Assembly: GCF_029222965.1 (NCBI RefSeq) | Contig: NZ_JARHUD010000001.1 | Span: forward strand, 186,001-250,000 | DNA length: 64,000 nucleotides | Direction of reading: 5' to 3' | DNA from: Aquibaculum arenosum | Lineage (GTDB): Bacteria; Pseudomonadota; Alphaproteobacteria; Kiloniellales; DSM-21159 | In this document: positions 52,560 to 62,205 of the stretch, in pieces | How the letters are laid out: each line of letters opens with the position of its first letter | Position numbering within the stretch: position 1 is the first letter of the stretch | Position numbers and translations under genes: made by a program | The notes under the pieces: generated by a model | Seen by the model: only the letters and a program-made list of their open reading frames with translations | Databases searched by the model: none | What the model was told of the DNA's origin: nothing

Positions 52560-53714
52560 TTGGCGACGGCGGGACGGGAGGCAGCAGCACGGCTGACGAC
52601 GGACCGCGACGGTTCGCAGTTGCGGCTGCTGTTTGCCGGAAGCTGGACCACTGCGAATCTCGCTGATCGCGAAGCCGAACTCGACGGAACTTTGAACCGC
52701 CGCGCGCTCGCCGGGGTCGAGCGTGCCGTCTTGTCCTTGGACCAGGTCACCCACTTCGACACGGCGGGAGCCTGGGCGACGCTGCGTACCGCGCGGCGAC
52801 TGCGCGATGCCGGGGTTGAGGTCGCCATCGAGGGTGCCGGGGCGGATCGTCAGCGCCTACTGGAGGCGGTGGAGCAGACTGAGCCCGCGCCCTCGCCGCC
52901 GCGCGGCCTGCGCTTTCCGCTCAGTTTCCTGGCCAATTTGGGCAAGCTCACTCTGACCCTGGGCGCCGATGCCCGGGCTCTTACGGGCTTTCTCGGGCTG
53001 ACCACCCTGGTTTTTCTGCGGGCGCTGCTGCGACCCTCGCGCATCCGCTTTACGTCCCTGATCCACCATATGCAGAAGACCGGTGTCGACTCGCTGCCCA
53101 TCGTCGGACTGCTGGCCTTTCTGATCGGCGTGGTGCTGGCCTATCAGGGGGCAGATCAATTGGCGCGATTCGGCGCGCAGATCTACACCGTCAACCTGCT
53201 CGGCATCTCGGTCCTGCGGGAGATGGGCATCCTCATCACGGCGATCATCGTGGCCGGGCGCTCCGGCAGTGCCTTCACGGCGCAGATCGGCACGATGAAG
53301 GTGAACCAGGAAATCGACGCCATGCGCACCATCGGCCTCGATCCCGTCGAGGTCCTGGTCTTGCCGCGGGCCCTGGCGCTGGTGCTGGTGATGCCGCTGC
53401 TCACCTTCTATGCCAACATCATGGCGATCCTGGGCGGCGGTCTGATGGTGTGGGTGCTGCTGGGAATCGACCCGGCCGCCTTCGTGCGCCAGCTCCACCA
53501 GTCTCTCAACGTGGAAGCCCTTCTGGTCGGCATGATCAAGGCGCCGGTCTTTGCCTTCGTCATCGGCCTTGTCGGCTGCTTCGAGGGTTTGCGCACCGGC
53601 GGCAACGCGGAATCCGTTGGCACCCAGACCACCAGGGCAGTTGTGGAGGCCATTTTCCTCGTCATCGTCCTCGACGCCTTCTTCTCCGTGTTCTTTTCAG
53701 TGATCGGAGTCTGA
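52560..53714 (+). CDS. mlaE: MlaE-type ABC permease with N-terminal STAS domain
   Basis: 384 residues starting at TTG 52560 (no better start seen). Residues about 15-110 form a STAS-like domain (LRLLFAGSWTTANLADREAEL ... LDQVTHFDTAGAWATLRTARRLRDAG), fused to the MlaE permease (TGVDSLPIVGLLAFLIGVVLAYQGADQLARFGA, LREMGILITAIIVAGRSGSAFTAQIGTMKVNQEIDAM, GLDPVEVLVLPRALAL). In E. coli the STAS part is a separate protein, MlaB. The transporter moves phospholipids between the inner and outer membranes. Confidence 0.92.
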   Translation: MATAGREAAARLTTDRDGSQLRLLFAGSWTTANLADREAELDGTLNRRALAGVERAVLSLDQVTHFDTAGAWATLRTARRLRDAGVEVAIEGAGADRQRLLEAVEQTEPAPSPPRGLRFPLSFLANLGKLTLTLGADARALTGFLGLTTLVFLRALLRPSRIRFTSLIHHMQKTGVDSLPIVGLLAFLIGVVLAYQGADQLARFGAQIYTVNLLGISVLREMGILITAIIVAGRSGSAFTAQIGTMKVNQEIDAMRTIGLDPVEVLVLPRALALVLVMPLLTFYANIMAILGGGLMVWVLLGIDPAAFVRQLHQSLNVEALLVGMIKAPVFAFVIGLVGCFEGLRTGGNAESVGTQTTRAVVEAIFLVIVLDAFFSVFFSVIGV

Positions 53715-53717
53715 GCG

Positions 53718-54509
53718 GTGGAGCAGGATCCCGCCATCCGCATCAAAGGCTTGCTGACCCAGTTCGGCAGCAACGTGATTCACAAGGATCTGGACCTGAA
53801 CGTGCGCCGCGGTGAAATCCTCGGGCTCGTCGGCGGCTCCGGCAGCGGCAAGTCGGTGCTGATGAACACCATCATCGGCCTGCGCAGGCCCAATGCGGGC
53901 AGCATCGAGGTTCTGGGCCAGAACGTCGACCAAGCGAACTCCGCGACCCTCAAGTGGCTCAGCAGTCGCTGGGGCGTGCTGTTTCAGGATGGGGCGCTCT
54001 TCTCCTCCCTGACGGTGCGGCAGAACGTGGAAGTGCCGCTGAAGACCCACACCGAACTCTCCGAACACGCCTGTGCCGAGCTGGCGGAAATCAAGGTGGG
54101 GCTCGCCGGGCTGCCCCCTGATGCTGCACACAAGTATCCCAGTGAGCTCTCCGGTGGTATGCGTAAGCGGGCGGGCCTGGCGCGCGCACTGGCGCTGGAT
54201 CCGGACATCCTGTTTCTGGACGAACCGACTGCGGGATTGGATCCCATCGGGGCGGCCAGTTTTGACAGCCTGGTGCAGGAACTGCAGCGTGCACTGGGCC
54301 TCACCATCCTGATGGTGACGCACGATATGGATTCGCTTTACACCGTCTGTGACCGTGTGGCGGTTTTGCTGGACCGGCGCATCAAAGTGGGGACGATTGC
54401 GGAACTGATGGAAGACTCCCACCCTTGGATAGCCGAGTACTTCGGCGGACCCCGTGGCCGCGCCGCTGCCGATGCGCGCCGGCGGGTGACCGATGGCCGG
54501 AAAACCTGA
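53718..54509 (+). CDS. mlaF: MlaF-type ABC ATPase
   Basis: 263 residues starting at GTG 53718 with GGAG eight bases upstream. Walker A GGSGSGKSVLMNTIIGL, Q-loop LFQDGALFSSLTVRQNV, signature LSGGMRKRAGLARALALDP, Walker B DILFLDEPTAGLDPIG, switch His in LMVTHDMDSLYTV. It powers the MlaE permease, three bases upstream of this gene. Confidence 0.94.
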   Translation: MEQDPAIRIKGLLTQFGSNVIHKDLDLNVRRGEILGLVGGSGSGKSVLMNTIIGLRRPNAGSIEVLGQNVDQANSATLKWLSSRWGVLFQDGALFSSLTVRQNVEVPLKTHTELSEHACAELAEIKVGLAGLPPDAAHKYPSELSGGMRKRAGLARALALDPDILFLDEPTAGLDPIGAASFDSLVQELQRALGLTILMVTHDMDSLYTVCDRVAVLLDRRIKVGTIAELMEDSHPWIAEYFGGPRGRAAADARRRVTDGRKT

Positions 54510-54512
54510 GCC

Positions 54513-55472
54513 ATGGAAACCCGTGCAAACCATGTGCTGGTGGGCCTTTTCGTGCTGCTGCTCGGCATCGGTGCCATCGCCTTCGCGATCTGGATCGCCG
54601 CCCTGCAGGCGGACCGCCAGGTCAACAGCTACCTGCTGGTCTTCGACGGCGCGGTGACCGGTTTGTCGACCGGCAGCTCGGTCAACTACGAAGGCGTACC
54701 GGTCGGTCAGGTGATGAACATCGATCTCAGCGCGCGTGACCCGGGTCGGGTGAGGGTGACGATCTCGATCGATGCGGATACGCCGGTGCGCCGGGATACG
54801 GTTGCCACCCTGGAACTGGCTGGTTTGACCGGCGGCCGCTACGTCCAGCTCAGTGGCGGCAGCGCCGACGCACCGCTGCCGCGCCGGCAGAACGGCGAGA
54901 CGCTGCCGCAGCTCCAGACGCGGGCATCGCCTATCGAACAGGTGCTGGCCGGCGCGCCCGACATCATCACCGCGCTCAACTCCATTCTGCTGCGCACCGA
55001 GGCGATTCTCAGCGAGGAAAACACGCGCAACGTGGAAGTGATCCTGCAGGAAGGGGCCGCGACCATGGGCAATATCAACGACACCAGCGCCGTGGTCGCC
55101 GACCTGGCGCGGGACCTGCGTAGCGAACTGGGTGTGATCATGCCCAAGCTCGAGAGTACCTTCACGGCTGTGGAGGGCGTGGCCACCAACATCGACGCCG
55201 CCAGCCGCGAAGCGCAGCCTACTCTGGCCGAGTTCCGGCAAGCCGCTCGCTCGGTAGACCGACTCGCCAACGATTTGAACGGTCTGGTGGAGGAAAACCG
55301 CCGCCCGCTCTCCGACTTCACCAATTCGGGTCTTGGCGAGCTTTCCAGCCTGCTGGGCGAGCTGCGGAGGCTTGCCGGCAATCTGAACCAGATATCCAAT
55401 GACCTGCAGAGCAATCCCGCCGGCTTCCTCCTCGGCGTTCCCCCCGACGGCTACAGGCCCAGCAATGACTGA
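54513..55472 (+). CDS. mlaD: MlaD/MCE-domain substrate-binding protein
   Basis: 319 residues. One N-terminal TM anchor (VLVGLFVLLLGIGAIAFAIWIAAL), an MCE domain (YLLVFDGAVTGLSTGSSVNYEGVPVGQVMNIDL ... TLELAGLTGGRYVQLSGG), and a long C-terminal helical region (residues about 150-310) rich in coiled-coil heptads, longer than in E. coli MlaD (183). That tail resembles the extended MCE proteins that form needles or helical barrels across the periplasm. Confidence 0.92.
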   Translation: METRANHVLVGLFVLLLGIGAIAFAIWIAALQADRQVNSYLLVFDGAVTGLSTGSSVNYEGVPVGQVMNIDLSARDPGRVRVTISIDADTPVRRDTVATLELAGLTGGRYVQLSGGSADAPLPRRQNGETLPQLQTRASPIEQVLAGAPDIITALNSILLRTEAILSEENTRNVEVILQEGAATMGNINDTSAVVADLARDLRSELGVIMPKLESTFTAVEGVATNIDAASREAQPTLAEFRQAARSVDRLANDLNGLVEENRRPLSDFTNSGLGELSSLLGELRRLAGNLNQISNDLQSNPAGFLLGVPPDGYRPSND

Positions 55473-56124
55473 CCGACTTCCCGTACGGCCCCAGCGCCGC
55501 CTCCTCTTTCGCTCCCTGGCCGCCGCCCCACTGCTTCTGCTGGCAGGCTGCGGCGGCCTGGTCGGACGCGATCGTGACAGCGATCGTCAGGTATTCGCCC
55601 TGAACGACGTTCAACCTCCGACCGGTACACCGGTTTCCTGGCAACTGGCAATCGACGAGCCGGCGACACCAGCGATGCTGAACCGAGCGCGCATCGCCCT
55701 GCAGCGGGCCGATGGCCAGTTCGACTACTTTGCTGATGCGAGCTGGAGCGACAGGCTGCCGTCGCTCGCGCGCCTCGTGCTTATCCAGTCCTTCTCCAAC
55801 AGCGGACGGATCCTGGGCCTGGCAGAGGACACCTTGACCCTGCGCGCCGACTATCAGCTCAGGTCCTCTCTGCGCGCCTTCCAGGCCCATTACAGGCAAC
55901 AGGGTGAGCCTCCGGAAGCCGTGGTGGCCGTCGGCGTTCAACTTGTGCGCCTGCCGGAGCGGGTTGCCGTCGACGCGCGGGTGTTCGAACGCCGCCGGCC
56001 GGCGCAGCGCGACTCCCTCTCGGCCATAGCGGGGGCGCTGGACGCTGCTTTTTCTGAGGTGCAGCAGGAACTGGTCGGCTGGGCGCTGACCTCTGGAAGT
56101 CGCGACTACGCCTCGCGCCGCTGA
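55465..56124 (+). CDS. ABC-type transport auxiliary lipoprotein
   Basis: 219 residues. The frame is open from 55399, but ATG 55465 overlaps the mlaD stop by eight bases and starts a lipoprotein signal: RRLLFRSLAAAPLLLLAGC with Cys at the lipobox. The mature part (VFALNDVQPPTG ... LVLIQSFSNSGRILGLAEDTLTLRADYQLRSSLRAFQAHY ... VARVFERRRPAQ-like) matches the ABC-type transport auxiliary lipoprotein family (PqiC-like) usually encoded last in alphaproteobacterial mce operons. It probably receives lipid at the outer membrane. Its last 19 bases overlap the convergent GH3 gene. Confidence 0.88.
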   Translation: MTDRLPVRPQRRLLFRSLAAAPLLLLAGCGGLVGRDRDSDRQVFALNDVQPPTGTPVSWQLAIDEPATPAMLNRARIALQRADGQFDYFADASWSDRLPSLARLVLIQSFSNSGRILGLAEDTLTLRADYQLRSSLRAFQAHYRQQGEPPEAVVAVGVQLVRLPERVAVDARVFERRRPAQRDSLSAIAGALDAAFSEVQQELVGWALTSGSRDYASRR

Positions 56125-57632
56125 ACGAAGTCTTCCAGGTCGGCGAAGAGATCCTCATCGTTGATGATGCGCGGCACTTTGTTTTGGCCGCCCAGCTTGC
56201 CGCGCTGTTTCATCCAGGCCGCGAAGCCGCCCGGACCAACCAGTCTGATCTCCGGCTCTCCCATGCCCACACCGCCGCTGCGGTGAGCGCGATAGTCGTC
56301 ATTGAGACGTGACAGCTCTTCATCCAGCACCGCGGAGAAGCGCTGTAGGGCGCCTGGGGCCGGTGAAGCGGCAAACTCCACGTAATAGCGATGGCATCCC
56401 AGCACCTCGCCATCGGCGCGCGGGTGAACGGCACCCATGGCGTAGTCTGTGATGTCAGCGCCGATCGCTTCCGCGGCAGCGGTGACCGCGGTTTCGATTT
56501 CCTCGGCGATCAGGTGTTCGCCGAAGGCCGACATGCCGTATGCCGTGCGCCCGGTGATCAGCAGGCGCGGCGGATCGGTTTCGATGAAGCGCACCGTATC
56601 GCCCAGGATGTAGGACCAGAGACCGGCCGGGGTGGTCATCACCACCGCGTAATTCACCCCCGGCTCCAGATTGCCGACCCAGTGCCGTTTCGGCTGCTCG
56701 GCGTTCAGCTCTTCCAGGGGCACGAATTCGTAGAAGACGCCATGATCGAGGTTCAGCCGCAGGCCTTCGCCTTCACCGCGGTCGGCCACGGCGATGAAGG
56801 CCTCGCTCGCGGCATAGACCTCGCGCAGTTCGGCGTGGGAGCCGGCGAGCATCTCCTCGAAGCGGTGGCGATAAGGGCCGAAATTCACGCCGCCGTGCAC
56901 CAGGAGCTCCAGCTCCGGATAGGGATTGGCCGCGCTGTCGCCTCGCAGGGCGCGCACCCGCTCCAGAAGGATGAGCAGCCAGCTCGGTACGCCCGCCAGT
57001 ACCCGAATCCGTTCCTCCAGAGAGGCCTGGGCCAGGCGCTCCAGCTTCTCTTCCCAGTCGGCCAGCAGCGCCAACTCACGCTCGGGGAAGGAGAAGGGGC
57101 GGCCCCAGACCGGCAGGGTGTGCGTGATGATGCCGCTGAGATCGCCGCTGTAGACCCCCGGCGCTTCCTCCACCAGTTCGGTGCTGCCGCCCAGCATGAA
57201 GGATTTGCCGGCGAAGAGACGCGATTGGGGGCGCGCAGCGAGGTGGAAGGCGATCACGTCCAGTCCGGAGCGTGTGTTGTTGCTCAGGATGGGCCTGGTC
57301 AGGGGAATGTACTTGGTGCGCCCGCTGGAGGTGCCCGAGGTGACCGCAAAGTAGGGAATGCGGCCGGGCCAGGTGGCATTCTCTACCACCGGGAAGGCTG
57401 GCTCCCAGTATTCCTTCCAAAAGTCTTCGTAGCTGCGCAGCGGCACCCGCTTCTGGTACTCGCTGACGGTGAGGTCGGGGGTGAGCCCATGCGCGCGTCC
57501 GAAGCGTGTTCCTGCACCGAGCCTGAGCAGGCTGCGCAGGATCTTCTGCTGCGTTTCTGCTGCGTTGAGCGTACGCAGCTGCTTCAGCCGCCGGCGCCCG
57601 AGGAGCCGGAACAGCGGCGTTACGTCGATCAC
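56106..57632 (-). CDS. GH3-family acyl-acid amido synthetase-like protein
   Basis: 508 residues, related to plant GH3 enzymes that adenylate a carboxylic acid and join it to an amino acid. The three adenylation motifs are visible: FAVTSGTSSGRTKYIPL, YAASEAFIAVADRGEG, and WSYILGDTVRFIETDPPRLLITGRT. The frame is open to 58118, but GTG 57632 overlaps the acylase stop (GTGA) and fits the homologous start. Bacterial GH3 proteins are mostly uncharacterised, so acid and amine substrates are unknown. The coupling with an amide hydrolase is striking. The end overlaps the convergent lipoprotein gene. Confidence 0.88.
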   Translation of the reverse strand: MIDVTPLFRLLGRRRLKQLRTLNAAETQQKILRSLLRLGAGTRFGRAHGLTPDLTVSEYQKRVPLRSYEDFWKEYWEPAFPVVENATWPGRIPYFAVTSGTSSGRTKYIPLTRPILSNNTRSGLDVIAFHLAARPQSRLFAGKSFMLGGSTELVEEAPGVYSGDLSGIITHTLPVWGRPFSFPERELALLADWEEKLERLAQASLEERIRVLAGVPSWLLILLERVRALRGDSAANPYPELELLVHGGVNFGPYRHRFEEMLAGSHAELREVYAASEAFIAVADRGEGEGLRLNLDHGVFYEFVPLEELNAEQPKRHWVGNLEPGVNYAVVMTTPAGLWSYILGDTVRFIETDPPRLLITGRTAYGMSAFGEHLIAEEIETAVTAAAEAIGADITDYAMGAVHPRADGEVLGCHRYYVEFAASPAPGALQRFSAVLDEELSRLNDDYRAHRSGGVGMGEPEIRLVGPGGFAAWMKQRGKLGGQNKVPRIINDEDLFADLEDFVQRREA

Positions 57633-59905
57633 CGGCCCGGCTCCAGGCTCTGTCTCTGCACGGTGACGGCCTCCACGCCCTCCGGCGTCAGGGGAAGCTG
57701 CAGGTACTCCCCTTCCAGCCAGAGCGGGATCTGGTCGTCGAAATGGGCGCTGCCCAGCCACCCGTCCTGACCCCCGAACAGCACCGCCCAGGTGGCGTCG
57801 GGATCGGCCATGTCGGCCAGGAAGCGCGACTGAGAACCATAGCGGGCGCTGTGACGCTCGTTGGTGAGCCCGTGGGCGGTCTTCATCGGCGTTTCCCGCG
57901 AGCCGCCGATGGGCCAGTCGCCATAGGTGAAGAAGCGCCCGATCACCGGCGCGTTGGCCAGGGGATGGGACGCGCGCAGCCGATGCATGTCGCCCCAGGT
58001 TTCGAAGTCTTCGGCATCCTCCGCGGCGGCCGCAAGCGCCCGGCTCAGTGCGGCTTTGCGTTCGGCATTCGGCATGGCGGCCAGGTCGCGCTCCAGGAAG
58101 ACGACGAGGAAGTTCCACTCGTTCACCACCTCCGCCAGATCGTCGCCGGCTTCCTCGCCCAGGCCGTTGATCTGCGGCAGCAGGTGGTAGAGCAGCAGTT
58201 CAAAGGCCACCGGAGCCGGCGAGTGGGCGGCATAGTCGCCGTCCCAACCGCGCAGGCGGGACAGGAAGTCCTCGTGCTCGCTGCTCTCGGGCAGGGTGTC
58301 GATGGCCGCGAGCAGCGCCGCCGCCAGGCGTTCGGCCGCGAGCGAACGGGTGTCTCGCTGCAGGGCGGCCAGGTCTTCCAGGCTGGTGCGCTCCTGGCCG
58401 GCGAGGATCTGCTGCAGGCGCTCGACCCGCTCCGAAGGGCTGAAGAAATAGCCCACCTTGATGCCGTCCTCGGTGGGGCGGTTGTTGGCCGACGCGAGGA
58501 AACCCTCCGGGGGATTGAGCGACCAGGGCAGGTCGCGCACGTCCAACAAGCCCTGCCAATGGGTGGAAGGGTCGCTTGCATCCAGCACCAGGTCTTCCGG
58601 CGGGAACTGTTCTCGCTCTGGCAGCACCAGGGCCATGATCTGTCCGATGTTGCCCTGAGTGTCCGCGAAGAGCATGTTCTGCGGCGAAAGGCCGAAGCCG
58701 GCAAAGGCCTCGCGGAAGCTTTCCGGCGTGTCGGCGCGCATGGCCCGCAGCATGGCGCTCAACTCGTCGGTGTTCTCATGCCCGACCCAGCGCAGCGCCA
58801 GGGTCTCGTCGGCGCCGTTGGTGATCATCTCCGCATCGGTGATCACCGGCCCGAAGGGCGTGGTGCGGACCTCTCGCTTGGCAGAGAACCAGAAGCGCTG
58901 GCCGATGTGCGTCTCCTCCACTTCGAACGCCTCCTCCGGCAGGCCGGAGACGTCGTAGAGGTCGCTGCCGGCGGCGCGCATGTGTGTGCCGCTCCAGGCC
59001 ATTGCCGGCGTGCGCCCGAGCGCGACGAAAGGCAGGCCCGGCACCATCATGCCCACCGCGTGGTAAGAGGGGGACTTGATGCCGGCCAGCAGCCAGAGGT
59101 TTGGCAGGAAGAGCCCCAGGTGCGGGTCGCCAGCCAGCAATGCGCCGCCGCTGGCGCTGCGTTCCGGGGAGACCACCACCGTGTTCGAGCCGGAGCGGCT
59201 CTCTCCGGCCAGCACCTCGCTGAGGAGCGCGGTTTGGGTGTTCTGTCGGAAGCTGGCGGTGCCGTTTAGCCCGGCCTCCAGAGTGCGCTGCCAGAGTTCC
59301 ATGAATCCCGGATCGCCCCGCGCGCCCAACAAAGCAAAGTAGGCCAGCCAGTTGACGTCGGTGCCGGCCATGCGGCCGATACGCAGCAGGTCCTGCGGTG
59401 TCCAGGGCTCGTCCGACAGCGCAAGCAGGCCCGCCTCCGGTGGAGGAGTTGTCTGTTGCGCCTGATAGTGGTTGAGGCCGTGGGTGAAGGCCTGCAGCCA
59501 GTCACGGGTTTCCTGCGGCATTTCGGCCCAGATCTCATCAACCGCCCTGCCGAAGTCGAGGATGCGTAAGGCATGGTCGATGTCGCTGGTCAGTGGGCCT
59601 GCGGTTTCGGAAAGGCGCCCGCTCGACAGGCGGCGCAGCATCCCCAGTTGCGCGCCGCGCAGGTGCGCATGCACCAGTCCCAGGCTGAAGGCCAGGTCGC
59701 GATCCGTCTCGGCTTCGATGAAAGGCACCATCTCGGCCGACCAGCTGATGGTGACGGCACTTTCGAGGGGCAGATCCTCGGTGGGGAAGCTGGCAAGCCG
59801 CGTCTGGCGGTCGACCTCGCCCGGCCACAGCGCGCTGCAGCCGCCGAGCAGCAGCAGGAGAGCGAGCAGAAACGGAAAAGGGCGCAGGCCGAGCGTCGCA
59901 GTCAC
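57629..59905 (-). CDS. Penicillin acylase family Ntn-hydrolase, predicted lipoprotein
   Basis: 758 residues starting at GTG. Lipoprotein signal FPFLLALLLLLGGC with Cys23 as the lipidated residue. Alpha-chain start SAVTISWSAEMVPFIEAETDRDLAFSLGLVHAHLRGAQLGMLRRLSSGRLSE is typical of the family. The self-processing Ser nucleophile is Ser240 in ESRSGSNTVVV, followed by GGALLAGDPHLGL. Family members cleave amides: penicillin G, acyl-homoserine lactones, acyl-peptides. The enzyme probably sits in the periplasm on a membrane. It overlaps the GH3 gene by four bases, so the two are co-translated. Confidence 0.9.
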   Translation of the reverse strand: MTATLGLRPFPFLLALLLLLGGCSALWPGEVDRQTRLASFPTEDLPLESAVTISWSAEMVPFIEAETDRDLAFSLGLVHAHLRGAQLGMLRRLSSGRLSETAGPLTSDIDHALRILDFGRAVDEIWAEMPQETRDWLQAFTHGLNHYQAQQTTPPPEAGLLALSDEPWTPQDLLRIGRMAGTDVNWLAYFALLGARGDPGFMELWQRTLEAGLNGTASFRQNTQTALLSEVLAGESRSGSNTVVVSPERSASGGALLAGDPHLGLFLPNLWLLAGIKSPSYHAVGMMVPGLPFVALGRTPAMAWSGTHMRAAGSDLYDVSGLPEEAFEVEETHIGQRFWFSAKREVRTTPFGPVITDAEMITNGADETLALRWVGHENTDELSAMLRAMRADTPESFREAFAGFGLSPQNMLFADTQGNIGQIMALVLPEREQFPPEDLVLDASDPSTHWQGLLDVRDLPWSLNPPEGFLASANNRPTEDGIKVGYFFSPSERVERLQQILAGQERTSLEDLAALQRDTRSLAAERLAAALLAAIDTLPESSEHEDFLSRLRGWDGDYAAHSPAPVAFELLLYHLLPQINGLGEEAGDDLAEVVNEWNFLVVFLERDLAAMPNAERKAALSRALAAAAEDAEDFETWGDMHRLRASHPLANAPVIGRFFTYGDWPIGGSRETPMKTAHGLTNERHSARYGSQSRFLADMADPDATWAVLFGGQDGWLGSAHFDDQIPLWLEGEYLQLPLTPEGVEAVTVQRQSLEPGR

Positions 59906-60022
59906 GGGATCTCCGATGAGCTCCGGCGCCCGGCGGGCTGCCGGGGCGTTGCTGGTACCAGCAAAGATGGGTCCGGCCCTGTGCCAGTCAACCGGTCTCG
60001 CCCGCGGTTTCCTCCGCCCTTC

Positions 60023-61507
<1,485 letters not shown>

Positions 61508-61512
61508 GTGCC

Positions 61513-62187
61513 TCAGTTTCCTTCCCGGATCGAATCCAGCAATCGATCCATCTCACGGCGTGGCAAGTCGTCGTAGCCGGCAGCCCCCTCGGTGGCTTCG
61601 CCGTTGCCGGCCGCTTGAGGGGTGGGTTGCAGGGGCGGCAGGCGGAAATCAATCACCTCGCCGTCGCCGTTCGGTTGCTCCAGGGCATCCTCGATCCGCA
61701 GTTCGGCCGGGACCAGGGTGCGAATGTAGTCGGCGCCGGTTTCGACCAGGGGCAGGGCGCGCGCTTCCTGAAGCCAAGCAGGGTGCTCATCTGCCGGCAT
61801 GAGCCAGGACACTCCCAGCCAGATCAGGCAGACGATCACCACCCCACGCAGCAAGCCGAAGACGACGCCGAGCGTCCGGTCGAGAAAGCCCAGGCTGCTG
61901 TCCTGGACCCGTCGCCCGATCATGCGCGAGATGATCGACAGCAGGATCAGCGCCACCAGGAAGATCGCGACGCCCGCGCCGATATCGGCAAGCAGTTCGA
62001 TCGCGATCATATCCCGGGCAATCTCCTGCACCGGAGCGAAGAACCACAGGGTCGCAAAAACCGCGCCGATCCAGGCACCGATGCCGAGAACCTCGTTGAC
62101 GAAGCCGCGGGAGAAGGCGAGCAGCGCTGAAAGCAGCAGCACCACCAGAATAATCAAGTCGGTGACGTTTATCGGCAGCCAATCCAT
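61513..62187 (-). CDS. cvpA: CvpA family inner-membrane protein
   Basis: 224 residues, four TM helices (LIILVVLLLSALLAFSRGFVNEVLGIGAWIGAVFATLWF ... VAIFLVALILLSIISRMIG ... GVVFGLLRGVVIVCLIWLG) with the family signature in the first loop, followed by a C-terminal tail rich in Gln/Gly/Ala. Related to the colicin V production protein; in other bacteria it is linked to envelope homeostasis. Located just upstream of purF. Confidence 0.92.
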   Translation of the reverse strand: MDWLPINVTDLIILVVLLLSALLAFSRGFVNEVLGIGAWIGAVFATLWFFAPVQEIARDMIAIELLADIGAGVAIFLVALILLSIISRMIGRRVQDSSLGFLDRTLGVVFGLLRGVVIVCLIWLGVSWLMPADEHPAWLQEARALPLVETGADYIRTLVPAELRIEDALEQPNGDGEVIDFRLPPLQPTPQAAGNGEATEGAAGYDDLPRREMDRLLDSIREGN

Positions 62188-62205
62188 GGCCGGGCATCGC
62201 TCCTA

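Noticed and set aside
57633-58118. N-terminal extension of the GH3 frame (about 160 codons)
   Set aside because: Arg/Gly/Ala-rich and inside the acylase gene in another frame; GTG 57632 fits the family start and the overlap with the acylase stop.
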